NCBI GenBank assembly: GCA_963969595.1
Contig: OZ018417.1
Coordinates: 13,084,501 to 13,148,500, forward strand
Direction of reading: 5' to 3'
DNA from: Neckera pumila
Lineage: Eukaryota; Streptophyta; Bryopsida; Hypnales; Neckeraceae
DNA length: 64,000 bases
Within the stretch, counting starts at the first letter, position 1; each line of letters starts with the position of its first letter. Shown here piece after piece: positions 1-12,591 of the stretch. The notes beneath the pieces are model-generated. The model worked only from the letters and a program-made list of their open reading frames with translations, searched no databases and had not been told where the DNA came from. The translations under genes and the position numbers were made by a program.

Positions 1-18
1 GTGTTGAACGCTCAGGGA

Positions 19-955
19 TTAACCCCTACAGTCCCAAGGCCATTTTTCTATCAAAAACGACTCAAAACTGCCATTTTGGTTGCATTCATCCAAGAACACA
101 AAAAAAACAGTTTTTTAGAGTCTAACCGTAAGATCTTGTACTCCACTAGTCATCGATCATGTGGTAAAAATTTCATGAAGTTTAAACATATAGATTGGAA
201 GATATTAGCATTCAAAGTTGTAAAAGAAAGTTTTTTTGAACACTGACTTGCAATTTCAGATGACTTTGACTGCCATTTGTGGAACTTTTTTGCACTACAG
301 ACTTTGAATTTAAAAAAATTTATGTTGAAGATTTAAGTTGAAAGTCTACAAAAAAAAATTCAAAAAAAACACACTTGATTTTCATTCTTTAAAATATTGT
401 TAAGTAGAAACAAGTCCAAGATTGAAAAAAAAAAAAAATCGTTAATAGCTCATAGATGGGATTGAAATACAATAATCCCAATGGTGAGATTGTTTAAGCA
501 AGCAAACACAACATTTTCAAAAAAAATTGTAAAAAATTGTGAAAACTGCATTTGGAAATGAATACTACAAGTTATTTTTTCAAAAAGATGCTTAGATTCC
601 CCGAAAAACAAGATTGTCCATAACTTGCTCATTATTAGTCCAAATAAAATGAATCAAACTTATCAAAGCTTCACATGTAGACAAAAATATAAAGTTTCAG
701 TCAAAAAAAAATTAAAATTTATTTTGACTTTTTGCAAAAAAATTTGTGTTGTCCGCCAAGTTCAATTTGAGGCTTTTTGTGGTACAACTTTTGCTCCTTG
801 GCACCAATTGAAATAAAAATTATATTCCCAAAAAGCTAATCAATTTTTCTATCTTATGGAAAAGTTTCAAAAAGTTTCACTAAAAATTGAACCTATAGGG
901 ACTTGCCCAAAATCTGATTTGTTCCCCGAGGAGACAATGGGACTTTAGGGGTTAA
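19..955. mobile_element. TTAA-flanked non-autonomous element (beta-gamma type, about 929 bp)
   Basis: The element lies between TTAA at 19-22 and TTAA at 952-955. Its left end reads CCCCTACAGTCCC and its right end GGGACTTTAGGGG, so the termini are inverted copies. The left ('beta') end shares its next 200 bases with 13773 and 32919 and, inverted, with the right ends near 21579, 36806 and 49525. The right ('gamma') end shares a block ending in GGGACTTTAGGGG with the element at 13769-14355. No transposase is encoded; the ORF at 1-246 is simply the beta end read through. TTAA target duplication with CCC-starting ends suggests a piggyBac-like MITE (inference). Confidence 0.72.
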
Positions 956-1689
956 GGGGGTGCTATCTTAATTGGACGTCAACCCACTTCTTCCATACTA
1001 CTCCATCAAAAATGTTGGAATCTTCAATTTTTTCAATTGTCTTGTTATTCAAACATTACATCTAATACTATTATTGGAACTATTATGACATGCCATGATG
1101 GATTCCATACAACATGTTATATAACATTTTAGGTGTGAGTGCGTACTCTCCAAGCATGCTGCTTCGACCTTTTCAATGGCAACCTAACACTAAGTGTGAA
1201 TGGGACATAAAGTCAAGAACAAAAAGGGTCTCCTTTGGATGATCAAACTATCATTTTTTACATTGATGAAGGGATGATTTTCATCCAATTGTAACGTCTG
1301 CAAATTCTTTTATGCTATATCCACATCCTTGAGTCAAATTCAAGTCATATTAGTTGCTTTAATTTTAAATTTTATAGGGGATGGTTTATCAAAAAAATGA
1401 TATACTTTACTAAATGCATTTTAGTATTTTTAACTTTTTTTCTTCTTAAAATCTAATTTTGACATTTAATATAATTTTCTTTTCTTTTCAACAAAACTAA
1501 CAATATGATGCTTTTGAAGTAGTTTCAAACCAAAAAATGCAATTTTTTTTAATCATGCTTTAATTATTTTTATCCCACTTTTGAATGCTAGCAATGGTGC
1601 TAGCATGTGAGCATAGAAATGCCAGCATATGCCTTACGCCTAAATATAAATAGATACATTACAACCATTGAAGGTGCTTCTAATATAAA
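956..1689. other. AT-rich spacer, no gene seen
   Basis: I see no ORF with family resemblance, no RNA gene and no clear terminal repeats. Long A and T runs dominate. The GCTAGCATGTGAGCATAG stretch near 1599 recurs in part near 19127, so at least part of it is dispersed repeat. Confidence 0.5.
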
Positions 1690-1839
1690 CACTAGTAGAA
1701 CATTTAATTTTTCTGTTGTTTTGGTCACGTTGATCCGGTCAAAATAGGACAGAAATCAGTTGATTTCAACAAAGTTCTGTCAAAATTTGACCGGATCAAC
1801 GCAACCAAAACAACACAAAAATCAAATTTTCTACTAGTG
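1690..1839. mobile_element. 150-bp CACTA-type MITE
   Basis: Begins CACTAGTAGAA and ends TTCTACTAGTG. The flanks are AAA on both sides, consistent with the 3-bp target duplication of the CACTA (CMC/EnSpm) superfamily. The inverted repeat continues inward: GTTGATCCGGTCAAAAT on the left pairs with ATTTTGACCGGATCAAC on the right, so the element can fold into one long hairpin. It encodes nothing. A sister with the same termini lies at 29159-29267. Confidence 0.82.
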
Positions 1840-2452
1840 AAAAGCCTACAATATATGTATCTAAAATGTTCATAGGTACCCTATAATTATTGAAGGTTTC
1901 TATAATATTGGTGTTTAGACTCCTAAGCTCATGTGCTCATGATCCCAGGCTCACAGATTAGTTCCCCTAGGCTTTGACCTTTGCAATAATGGAAGCTTTG
2001 AATTCTCCAAAAAACTTCAAAACAATTGATTTGGGCTTTCCAAACCTTGTAGAAACAATACTGGCAAACTCTCTCAACTTTGTCAAATACATAGGCATAC
2101 AAGTAGCAATACTGAAAATGGTCACATAGTAGGCTAGGAATACATTTCTTGTGGTATACCTTGCTACAATGACATACTTCCGCTTGCAACAAAAGTATTG
2201 ATGATTTCACTAATTTCTAGAAGATGTTTTACTTTATTGAAGCTAAATTTCAAACTAAGGTTGAATGAATTTAACTTCCTCACACCTCACTTTGCAAAAG
2301 GGCCAAAAGATGTCCTACGTAATAAAGATGCTCGCATTTGACATACTGCACATGCTTCCCAAATAGATGCCAACACCATGTCAGCAAAATTAGGACATTA
2401 GCATTCCAAAATTATACTTACAATAATACAATAAGTTAAATTTGACTTAAAC
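1840..2452. other. Spacer without recognisable gene
   Basis: Contains a minus-strand ORF of 93 codons (1929-2210) rich in Cys, Tyr and Phe. It has no recognised motif and no support such as splice context, so I treat it as non-coding. Confidence 0.45.
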
Positions 2453-2626
2453 CATTAGAAAAAACATGGAGCCTCAAGAGGGACGTTTGACTCTAGATTA
2501 GCTATGCAAATACAAAGAACTAAAAAAAACTAAAAAAAACTCTAATTTTTTCATTTCCTATTTTTGCTTTATTTGCATTGTTGTCAAGAGTCAAATGGCC
2601 CTCTTGAGGTCCCATTTTGTTTAATG
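2453..2626. mobile_element. Short CATTAG-ended MITE (174 bp)
   Basis: Left end CATTAGAAAAAACATGGAG followed by CCTCAAGAGGG. The right end, read inverted, starts CATTAAACAAAATGGGACC followed by CTCAAGAGGG and continues with matching TTTGACTCT. The inverted repeats are therefore about 45 bp. The same terminal consensus (CATTAGAAAA plus GGAGCCTCTGGAGGG) bounds the large foldbacks at 3088-4111 and 20039-21886 and single ends near 12540, 29328 and 62600. Superfamily not determined; I could not find a clean target duplication. Confidence 0.6.
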
Positions 2627-3087
2627 CCTAGTTTACAACAAATAATGGCATCCCACCTAGGATATGGTAACGTGGTTAAGTTAAGGGTTGATTCCTTGAT
2701 GTTACAAGCCTTCTCCTATTTGTTACATTTCTTCATCATTGGACCATTTTCATTTCTTCCAATAGTTTTGTTGTTCCAAATAGTTAGATAATTGTCTAGT
2801 GCCTTTTGCTTTGCCTAGTGAAATGCCATTGCCTCATATGAGTACCTTCAATAAAGAAATAGACAATTCAAGACACTTTCATTTCTAGATCCAAAAATGG
2901 GCTTCAACTTGCTAAGACTTTCTAGAATACTAGCGACAATCATTAGTAGGTGGATACATTAGAAAATTTAGATAATACATATTGACTTTATGAGATGGAC
3001 TATTAATGTCTCTAGATGTATCTAGATTGCAGATTTGATGCTTAGATGCAAGCACAATAGTCAAACATGAAGGCAACACGACTAGAC
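2627..3087. other. Spacer; ends in a 65-bp direct repeat
   Basis: No gene seen. The last 65 bases (about 3022-3087, from TAGATTGCA to ACTAGAC, containing ACATGAAGGCAACACGACTA) recur in direct orientation at about 4118-4180, on the far side of the foldback element. The element and its flank therefore look like a tandem unit. Confidence 0.5.
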
Positions 3088-3422
3088 CATTAGAAAAAAT
3101 TTGGAGCCTCTGGAGGGTTGCTCTGAAGTGACCAAACTACTCTATTAAAAGGTGGGACTGATATTTGGAAAATTGACCACAGTGAATAGTCAGACCAGCT
3201 AACTTTCACAAAAATAGTCAAGCCATGACTATTTTCACGAATAAAAATGTATTTGCAGTCTTTTTTCTTTTCTTTTCTTAAACACATGGACCATTGTATC
3301 CGAAATTTTTAATGTTACAAATGATGTTTAAACTTAATTTTTTCAATTAAGTCAAAGTAAATTCAATCAAGCCACATAATCTGGCTTAATTGGATTTAAT
3401 TTGACTTCATTGAAAAAAATTT

Positions 3423-3513
3423 GGTTTCAAATAATCCAAATTAAGTGGCTATTGAAGCTAATTGCCAAAGGCAACTAGCTTCAATAACCACTTAATTTGG
3501 ATTATTTGAAACC
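3423..3513. repeat. Near-perfect 91-bp hairpin
   Basis: The left arm starts GGTTTCAAATAATCCAAATT and the right arm ends AATTTGGATTATTTGAAACC. The loop lies around GCCAAAGGC. It is internal to foldback F1. Confidence 0.8.
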
Positions 3514-3540
3514 AAAATGAACTTAATTTGTGAGTAATAA

Positions 3541-3753
3541 GATGAGAAGAAGAGGTCTTTAGGGAATTGGAGTTGTGGTAGTGGTCACAACTCATGTAGG
3601 ATATGTGTCTTCACTCATTTGATATTGTCAAATGAGTGAAGCATTAGGAGCAGAAGGAGGCCTGGAGAATATATATCCTACATTTGACACATATCCTACA
3701 TGAGTTGTGAACACTACCACAACTCCAATTCCCTAAAGGCCTCCACTTCTCAT
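3541..3753. repeat. 213-bp imperfect hairpin
   Basis: The left arm begins GATGAGAAG and contains TAGGGAATTGGAGTTGTGGT, then AGGATATGTGTC. The right arm carries the complementary GACACATATCCTACATGAGT and ends TTCTCATC. It is internal to foldback F1. Confidence 0.75.
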
Positions 3754-4111
3754 CTTGTAATGCACCAAATGTCAATGAAGTTAGTACTTTACACATTGGT
3801 GGATAAAAAATAATTGGTTAATAATGGTCAATGAAGAATTTGGGGACATTTTCATGTTTTAGCACAATTTGGTGTTGAATACAAATTGTTAAAAAATAAA
3901 AGTTAAGGTGCATTAGGGTACCTTAACCCTGATTTTTTTGTCCTTTGTTTCTAGATTTTAAAATAATGCCAACCATTTGACAGTGGAACTATAGGTGGGT
4001 GTGTATAGGAAAAAAATCAATTTTGAAGCCCCAAAAAATCCGATCCACAAAGTCCTCGAAGGGATGTAGAGCGGCCCTCCAAAGGCCCAGATTTTCTTTA
4101 ATTCTAATATG

Positions 4112-6245
4112 GAATCGTAGATTGCAAAGTTGATTCTTAAATGCAAATGGAACATGAAGGCAACGCAACTAGACTAGTATAGAATCCTAGAGTCTCATCC
4201 TCTGACTTACTAGACAACTCAATGATAAACTCTAAGGACACTCAATGATCTTGATGGATGGAAATTTGGGATTGTCAAGGAGTGGGACTTATTTACATCA
4301 TCAACAACTGCCATCTTTATTGCCTTCAAAAGAAGATGAGTTTGGCTCCATAGAACCTTTGGAAGATCATAGTCAAAGATTTGATTGTAACACCCAAACA
4401 AATGGAAGAACAAGAAAAAAATGATATAAAAATTCCAGTGGTATGGAATCAAATATTTCTAAAGCATCTACAAAGGCTCATTTTTAATATGCCCATTAAA
4501 ATGCAAGTTTTAATTTCAACAAAGGATGGTAACAATAGATGGTAGATAGTATATAGAAGAAATGCAAATTGTTATATGATTTTGATTTATACATGTATAT
4601 ATTTGTTATGATATTCAAGTGCACATTGCAATGATTCCAAGGCAATTTGTAGTTTGAAAATCTATGCATTTTTAGCATGTAAGAGCATCTTGAAGTTCAT
4701 GGACTTTGGGTTGAATTTGCCAGGGAAGTAAAATTCATAAGACTATTGTATCCTATTGTATAAGACATTGGTAATTAATGTCATCAGCAATAATAATCGA
4801 TAGCACCCTATTTCAAATAAAAAGACAATGTAACTATTCAAAAGTGTAGTTAGATATAGGTGTTATTTCTTGCTTGGCATCTATGTTAGTTTTATTTATT
4901 TTAGGTTTGGATCTCGTGGTTGTCTTCTTCACTCTTTGTTTTGTTATATCTAATATATATGTTACCTTTTGAAACAATACTCATTTTGAAAGGGCACTAG
5001 GTAATTGTTTAAAAGTGTAGTTTGATATGTAAGAGAAAAAATAAGGATCTAGGAAAGAGACTAATGTTGTAAGCAAGCACAATAGAAGAAGAAGAGGTTT
5101 CTATTATTCAAATCCTTAAGACTTGAATCAATCAAGAATGAAAGATTGTCAAAGAAAAATAACAAAGCTATCAAATCCAACAAATTTCATCAATTGCCGA
5201 CTATACCTTCAAGGGGCTAGAGTTGGGTATATTGCCTCAAGTAGGACAAATGTCGGCTTTGTAAGTATCTCTGCCACTATTGTTTTGGGCCATTTTTTTT
5301 GTCATATTCTATGTTGAGTGACTAAATTAATGCATTGAAATAATCTAATGCCTTGTTTAGCAAAGTGTTTGAAACTCGCATAGACATTGAATTGAATCAA
5401 ATTCCATTATGTTGTGGAAGTATTGATCAACCTAGGCATTGTGGCCCTTGCTCTCTTAATATGGCCTACATTCTCATTGAGACATCCATGCTTGATCAAA
5501 TAAGGAGATTCAACCAATACTTAGTCTATAGAAGAAAAGTGGAGAATGCCATGACAATGATGACATTGATAGTTATCCAATGCATTGCTCATGATACTAC
5601 AAAGTCAATATTCTTTTTGGAGTATGCAAGTAATCAATGTAATAGACATTCAATATGATAATCTTAATTTTATAAGCTAAACTGGTATGAAATAGGAGAA
5701 ATTAGTTTGGGTGAAGTTAAAGTGACAATTCCATTATCCTACAATGAAATGTTCAATTAAAGAGGCAAAAATGGAGTTTATCTTGTGATACTTTTTACCA
5801 ATTTTTTTTGCTGAGTGATAAATTTTAAGAATAACAACATTAATAATTGTGATATGAATCTATATTTTTGCACTATAATTTGCATAACTTATATTGTGCT
5901 TCTCTCTCTAGCTTAAAAAATGGAAATCATTCTTTGATACCTAGGATGGGGATTATTTGTAGTTTTGAAAAGATGCGGCAAATTCTAGAGCTTTGCCTGT
6001 GGTCTATTAAACATTTTGAACAATATTTTTTCAATGAATGGATATTATTTTTGAAGATACTATAAGAATGGTGAACAATATTTTGTAGTTCAATCTACTA
6101 ACCGACAATGAAATATCAATGTCTTTCATTATATTCTCATTAAATTACGTTTATTATTATCACTGCTAATAAGTTTTAAGAAGTTTTAAGAATTTGATAA
6201 ATTAAATTAATATAGATGCGCATCCTATTTCTAATTAAAAGGTGA
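4112..6245. other. AT-rich region without supported gene
   Basis: I found no conserved domain or RNA gene. The longest open frames are at 5353-5658 (+, 101 codons, Cys/His/Ile/Met-rich) and 5123-5317 (+). Neither has a recognised motif, and composition matches the surroundings. A tenuous second start of the CATTAG repeat may lie near 4170. Confidence 0.45.
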
Positions 6246-6963
6246 TTGCACAAAACACCTGTACTATTTGTTGCATTTTCACAGTATTCATGGTTTTTTT
6301 TTGGAGTATTTTAAAATTAGAAAAAAAAAATTTTAATATAAAAAATACGGCTAATGTATACACCTTTAAGATGAAGGTAACCACCAAAGGAAAAACCTAG
6401 GAAAATTCTCTAAGTAGGAGAACTAGAAAAGTGCCAAAACTCATGAACATAGATATTTTGATGTTTAAATTAGTTAAAAGTAGGAAATACATTTAAATAA
6501 ATAAAATAAAAATTAGCCATTTCTAAAAACTCTATATAGATGGTCATTCACCAAAGAAACCACCAAAAATATATTTTATTTGTTTCAAAATGGAAGTTGA
6601 ATGAAGCTCACTTTGTGAACTTCTACACCACATAAATTTGAGTATTTTTAAAATTTCTTTAAACAATAGCTATAAGTCTATTAGAAGACCATCTCCACCA
6701 AATTTCAGCTCCAAATTCATTTTTTTGGGTACTAAACAGTGCTCAAAAACCCCAAATTGGCAAGTGTGATATAATATTGGGGGCTATTATTAAATAGTAA
6801 AACATTTTCTAAAACTTCCAAAAAACTGGACAAGGTGTAAAATAGCCATAAGTACCTTGTCTATGAATTTTGAGTCATTTGAAGTCAAAATGCAAAAGTT
6901 ATAGCCAAAAAACTAATCAATATGCAACGTGTGACGGAAAATTGTACAGGTGTTTCATGCCAT
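6246..6963. repeat. Dispersed repeat D, copy 1 (about 0.7 kb)
   Basis: Colinear and in the same orientation with 53760-54450; both contain TAATGTATACACCTTTAAGA and TGAAGGTAAC. Its ends are weakly inverted: AAACACCTGTACTA on the left, and TTGTACAGGTGTTT on the right, which reads AAACACCTGTACAA inverted. It may therefore be a TIR element. No ORF is shared between the copies. I could not fix a target duplication. Confidence 0.6.
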
Positions 6964-8042
6964 GACCCTAAACACTATAGCGTGATCTAAGTGGACACTT
7001 GAATAGTTGAGTGCTACCACTTGATTGATTGCCTCAGTGCTTATTCATTAAAGAAAACTTGGAGCCTGAAGACAGTCGGCAAATTTAGTATTCGTGCCCC
7101 CAAAAGTCCAAATAAGAAATTTATTTTTTATTTTTATTTTTTATTTAAAAAATTTAGATTGTTGGTCCAATTTTGCCAAACCTGTATGGGTCCCATTCTT
7201 TTTCTAATGTCATTTTGAATTATCTTTAAATAAAATTTGAATAATCAATATAATCCTAAAAATAACGTATCAACAAAATTTGAGATCTAAAACATGTGTA
7301 GGTCAAAAGTTATTCACAAACTAGATTGACAATTTTTTTAAGAAAGTAGACACTTTGATGTTTAATTTTTGCAAAATAGTAATGAAAATTCAAAAAAATC
7401 AAATGTATTTTATTATTCTTGAGAACTTTATGAAGGTAAGATTTTTCTAGAAATATAATGGAAAAGTGTTTTCAAGTATCTCAAAAAACACAAGAAAGAG
7501 CCTTCTTTGCACCCATGTGGAGGATTTGAAATTTACTATTTTTTATTTTTCCTTTGCACTATAGATACATGCCTATAGTGGAAATATATTCCTATAAACG
7601 GCTCACCTCTTTGATGAAAGTTTTGGGTACTAAAAGGTCTCTCAAACCACAAAAATTCAAAGTATGACAAATTAACAACAAATTAACAAAATTGCTTTTA
7701 CGCCATATTTAACTATTTCAAGACTTTTGAAAGTCCAATAATAATGATGGTCATTAGGAGAAAAAAAAAGATCATTAGAAAATAATTCAAAACATTGAAA
7801 GATCTATTCAAAACTTCAAGAGATCAATAGAAAACATTTGGATCTAAACAAACATCGAAAGATGTATACAAACATCCAGAGATCTCTGGATGTTGAGACC
7901 AAAATTCATTGTATACTCTACAAGTAGTTAAATGTGGCATTTTTAAAATATTTCATGACTTAAAAAAATCTTCAAAAATCTTTGCTACAACAAAAGAAGT
8001 ATTTCGACCATCTTTATTTTAAATTTCAAATCCATTGGCCTC
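6964..8042. other. AT-rich repeats, no gene
   Basis: Near 7049 a CATTAAAGAAAACTTGGAGC end faces CATTCTTTTTCTAATG at about 7193-7208, suggesting a further degenerate CATTAG-family MITE of about 165 bp. The rest, including ATCTCTGGATG palindromes near 7880, shows no coding signal. Confidence 0.4.
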
Positions 8043-8387
8043 GCCATTTGGCAAATTTTATGAAAATGGCGGTATTTCCATGTGCCATTTTCAAACTACG
8101 TAGTCTGAACCACAAAAGTGATATCTAGGAATAGTATACAGTATAGACATCTAGGATATTTAGATTTCAAAAATCTAGGACCCATATAGATTTCAGACCA
8201 CATGGTCTAAAAAATCTAGGACTAATATAGACTTCAAATATTTAAGATATATATGAATTTCAAAAATCTAAAACAAGCATAGATTTAGGTACAGAATGAT
8301 TTAACATTTAACAATTCAGACCGCATGGTCTAAATTGTTACAAGTGCCAAAGTAACGGAATATCGCCATTTTAATGAAATTGGCCAT
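8043..8387. repeat. Inverted-repeat element with paired internal palindromes
   Basis: The outer arms GCCATTTGGCAAATTTTATG (left, continuing AAAATGGCGGTATTTCC) and its inverted partner around 8345-8387 (GGAATATCGCCATTTTAATG) are complementary with mismatches. Inside, AGACCACATGGTCT (about 8195) and AGACCGCATGGTCT (about 8319) are short palindromes, with repeated AAAATCTAGGAC units between them. No ORF. Probably a MITE of unknown family. Confidence 0.5.
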
Positions 8388-9660
8388 CTATATTTCAAAC
8401 ACCCTCCTACACCATATCAGCAAATGAATCGGGTTATCAAAGTTTTGTTGAGCAATTATCTGTGCTAAGAATGTTCAACAAATAATGGAAGCAAAGATAA
8501 ATATTTCTTGATATTATTACATTTCGTGAAATTGATTTTTCAAGCACACAACAATACCAACTACTAACAATGCCTCTCTTTGGTGGTTGTTGAGATTCTT
8601 TTGTCAATTCAAATTTTTTGGATATGCAACTCCCATGGTTACTTTTGGAAATTGAAGTTGGCTAAAAGAAAAGAATTTGTTGAAATTAGATCACTTGGCT
8701 AGCTTCGAATACCATTGGTAGTTGAATGCAAAAGCATTTGCCTACCTTAGTTGTGAATTTGTGCCTCTTTCCTCAAAAAAAAATTTCAAGTGGTCATCAA
8801 TGAAATTTTTTATTAAAAAAATATATTTTTGTAAAAAATATTTTAAAATTTTAATAAAGATATCTAAACATGGGTACCAATCTTTCCTATCATATTTAGA
8901 TCAAAAACAAATAAATTTTTTTGTTTAAAAAGTCATTTTTCACCATTTCTTTGTATTTGGTTTTAATAAAACCTATATTCATAGACTCTTCATGGGGTGA
9001 CAGTTTCATTATGATAAACCTATACTTATTAAATTTATATCCTTAATTACTATTAAACTTAAAGTTTGCAATTTCTTCTTTTGATTGATATTCAGATCAT
9101 AAGATACTTCAAGAGCTTTCAAATGATACATAATTTATTAAAATATAATAATTGTATCATTCAAAGATTCAATTCATAAATCTATAATAAAAAAAAAATT
9201 TTGTACAGGGAAGAGAGGGAAGAGCCATCTAATTTTTAGAACTTATTGCATAATTATTAATAATATGTGATACATTATAATAGATTCTGATAGTGATTTT
9301 TCTTGAATGTAAATGAGATTTAAAGTTTAGTTCAATTTGAAATTTAAATTTATCCTAAAAATTATCATATGAGTGTTATCTTCACATACACTAGAGAAAT
9401 TTGGACTCTTTAGATTCTAGAGGATCATTTTTCAATGTGCAAATACAACAAAAATTGTAAGAAAATAAAAAAAAATCATATATTAAGTGATTGCCTCAAA
9501 TGCCACGTTAGATTGCAATTTTTTATTTTATTTTTAAATTTCCTATATTTGCACATTTGACCAATAGAAACAACCCTCTAGAGAATCCAATTTTTTTCTA
9601 ATGTATGATATGCCTTTGGATATGCTTATAATACGCTTATGATAAGTTTATAATCCATCT
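8388..9660. other. AT-rich spacer, no gene
   Basis: No ORF with support. The stretch near 9570-9600 (CAACCCTCTAGAGAATCC then TTTCTAATG) looks like a CATTAG-family right end. The bases just before 9661 match those before 12592. Confidence 0.4.
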
Positions 9661-10410
9661 TTAATCCCTAAAGGACCAAACACCATTTTTTAGCAACATA
9701 GCGATTTTGGGCAGCTCACTACGAACGGAGTTTTTGTTTGTTTTCTTTGAAAATTTCACAAAACATGTGCCCGAGGAGTAGCTTTAAGGTCCAACAATTT
9801 TCATAATTTTTGACTGCGCGGTTAAAAAGTTATTGCATGATATGGAATTTTCCGTGTTCGGCGGGCAGCTTGGGCAGCTCAAAAAACTCCTTCAAAAGTC
9901 ACTTTTTTGAAAAATGAAAAAGTTGGAAGTGGTTCTAAGGAAACATTTAAGAGTGGAAAAGTTTGAATCACTCCATTTTGTTTAATGAGGTGAGAGTTAT
10001 TAAGAATTCCAGTTTGTGGATAGGTTTGGAGTCCAGAGACTCCAAACCTATCCACAAACTGGAATTCTTAATAACTCTCACCTCATTAAACAAAATGGAG
10101 TGATTCAAACTTTTCCACTCTTAAATGTTTCCTTAGAACCACTTCCAACTTTTTCATTTTTCAAAAAAGTGACTTTTGAAGGAGTTTTTTGAGCTGCCCG
10201 GGCTGCCCGCCGAACGCGGAAAATTCCATATCATGCAATAACTTTTTAATCGCGCAGTCAAAAATTATGAAAATTGTTAGACCTTAAAGCTACTCCTCGG
10301 GCTCATGTTTTGTGAAATTTTCAAAGAAAGCAAACAAAAACTCTGTTCGTAGTGAGTTGCCCAAAATCGCTATATTGCCAAAAAATAGTGTTTGGTCCTT
10401 TAGAGGTTAA
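9661..10410. mobile_element. Palindromic TTAA element (alpha-alpha foldback, 742 bp)
   Basis: Flanked by TTAA (9661-9664 and 10407-10410). The left end TCCCTAAAGGACCAAACACC pairs with the right end reading GGTGTTTGGTCC in inverted sense with near identity. The pairing continues through about 369 bp per arm to a centre near 10035 (TTGGAGTCC/AGAGACTCCAA). Both arms carry the 'alpha' end also seen once at 20651. The element therefore looks like a head-to-head dimer of one end. Arm divergence is only a few substitutions, so it is young or conversion-maintained. No coding capacity. Confidence 0.85.
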
Positions 10411-12591
10411 ATGACTTAGTAATCCCGGTCCTCCTTGCACGTTATATGAAAATTGTCAACCCAGGGATTCTTCTCTTCAAGAGCTATGAAAGTTTGTTAA
10501 ACTAAACTGAAATATAGCACTTTCTAATGCATTATGTGCAATTAAAACTAGGTGTTATGAAAACGGGTGTTGTGTATTTGGGTCACAAACAAAGAAAACA
10601 AACTATTATACTTTCATAGTATAAATAGATAGATGATATGCTAATGATATGCTTGTGACATTACAGAAAATTTTAGCCCATTTCAGGGCCGTTAGAAGTT
10701 GACATGCCATGCTATTGTTTGCATGGCCTGTCAACTTCCAAACTGCTCTTGGTGAGCAGTCAGAGTCTCTGACTGCTCGTCGGAGCAGTCAATTTTGGCA
10801 GAATTATTATTATTATTATTATTTTTTTAAATTTTTTTTAAATAATTTTTTAAGATTCTTAAAGATTTTTTATTTTATTTTATTTTATTTCTAGATTTAC
10901 CATTCAAGCTTTTGTCCAAAAGAGACTCTTGAATAGATATCTAGAAATTTGACATTTTATACCTTGTATATGTTAAGTTGAAAATTTATAAACAGTTAAA
11001 CATGAATATGTGGACTTATAGATTTTCTAATGTTTTATATTCCTTGGATATATTTCCTATGTGCTTATGACATAGGGAGTTATATTGATCTTAAGCTAAA
11101 TTTAAGTTAATTGGGGAAGATTATGATTTGTATTGGTGGAGAGTTATATTATCTTTAGTAAACTACCTCTAATGGGAGTTTCATATGATCATGTTAATTA
11201 GCTACAACTGGATTTGCATAATGCGATTATTAGAAACATTACTGCAATTACGATTAAACTACCCACGGGGTAATTTATTTAACCTCCATGTATGCAACAG
11301 CTAGTATTGTTGATTGATTTTCACTTAATTTTTGACAGACACCTGATGCTTGTCCTCATAACTACCTGATTTGGTAGTTGGATGCTTGGATTTCCACACA
11401 ATTACTTAATCAAGCCTCCACATGGTGGCTGATGATATTAATTTGTGAGTTTGAATTGAGGTATCTTCATGGGTTAAGGATTTCTAAGCTGGACCTACTT
11501 CCTGTATGTTTCCTTGTCAGTTTGGGTACTTGCTCTCTGATAAGACTACCAATACACAATGTTGTACACTCAAGCTGGAGTTGTTGCTTCTTTCAATTGA
11601 GTGACATTTCTCCTTGCTTCGTTTCTACTAGATAGCTCTTAGCATTCTTGTCCCCTTGTTTCCTTAGCTGAAGACAGTAGTTTGTATCAAGGATGGCTTC
11701 TACTCAGTCCGCAACTAACAATAAGGTTTAGTGTTGTGTATTGTGTGTTGTGCGATTTTATGCTGCCAAAAATGGACATATGTAGGTTTGTTTTTGTTCC
11801 TTTCTAAGCTATTTTATGTGAAAACAATAACAAGTGACACAGAGCTGAAGACACCTCGCATACGTCATGGTTCTAACTTAGTGTTTGGATTGTGGCATGG
11901 GTGGAGGTGAGGCTCTTGTCCTCATAAATCTTCTTAGAGCATGCGAACATGGTTTTATCATACTTTCCTACTTGTCCTTACTTAAAAAAAAGTGTGTATA
12001 GTGAGTTGGATAATATGATGGAAATATTATCTTATGGCCTTGACTAAATAGTGACAATTCTTTGCTGGATATTACCTTGTCTAGTAGAATAGTAGAACAC
12101 ACTCATGATACAGATTTATGTATTGCTTCTACTTAGAACAAACAATACTATCTTATAGTATACATATTTGTTTCACGACTCAAAGTTTTTTGATAATCCA
12201 TTCTCAAGTAGATATATATCTCAATGTATATTTATGACTTGACATTGTTTAACAAACTTAGACCCAAGGAACAATTTCATATTTTGGAATGATTGATTCT
12301 TGACTTAAAGAGATTATTATACAGGTTAAGAATAAGCTTGTTATTGAATAGACAAGGATAGATCAATGCTCTTGAGAAAGAGGTGTTCCAAAAAAGGATT
12401 TTTTTTTTAATAATTTTTTATTTGGAATTTTCAATTCCTGCACCACTGCTGCTACAGTTTCAGCAAGGCGGAAATAGGGGAAAAACGAGTTTTTTTGCAA
12501 AATAAAAGCAAATTTCAGGGTACCTTGGAGAGCTGTAAGGCAACCCTCCGGAGGCCTGAAAGTTCCTCTAATGTAAGTTCATGACCCATCT
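10411..12591. other. Spacer with simple repeats, no supported gene
   Basis: Includes (ATT)n at about 10805-10822 and (TTTTA)n at about 10870-10890. The open frame 11378-11635 (+) is hydrophobic but has no recognisable domain. Near 12543 CAACCCTCCGGAGGCCTG followed by CCTCTAATG is another CATTAG-family end. Confidence 0.45.

Larger units (their letters stand above)
3088..4111. mobile_element. Composite foldback element F1 (CATTAG family, about 1 kb)
   Basis: Left end CATTAGAAAAAATTTGGAGC, then CTCTGGAGGG. Right end, inverted, is CATATTAGAATTAAAGAAAA, then TCTGGGCC. Inside are two nested hairpins (3423-3513 and 3541-3753). The same internal order, inverted, occurs at 20039-21886, where a TTAA element is inserted. 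It has no coding capacity. It is useful as the empty-site reference for that insertion (TTAA at 3492-3495). Confidence 0.65.
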
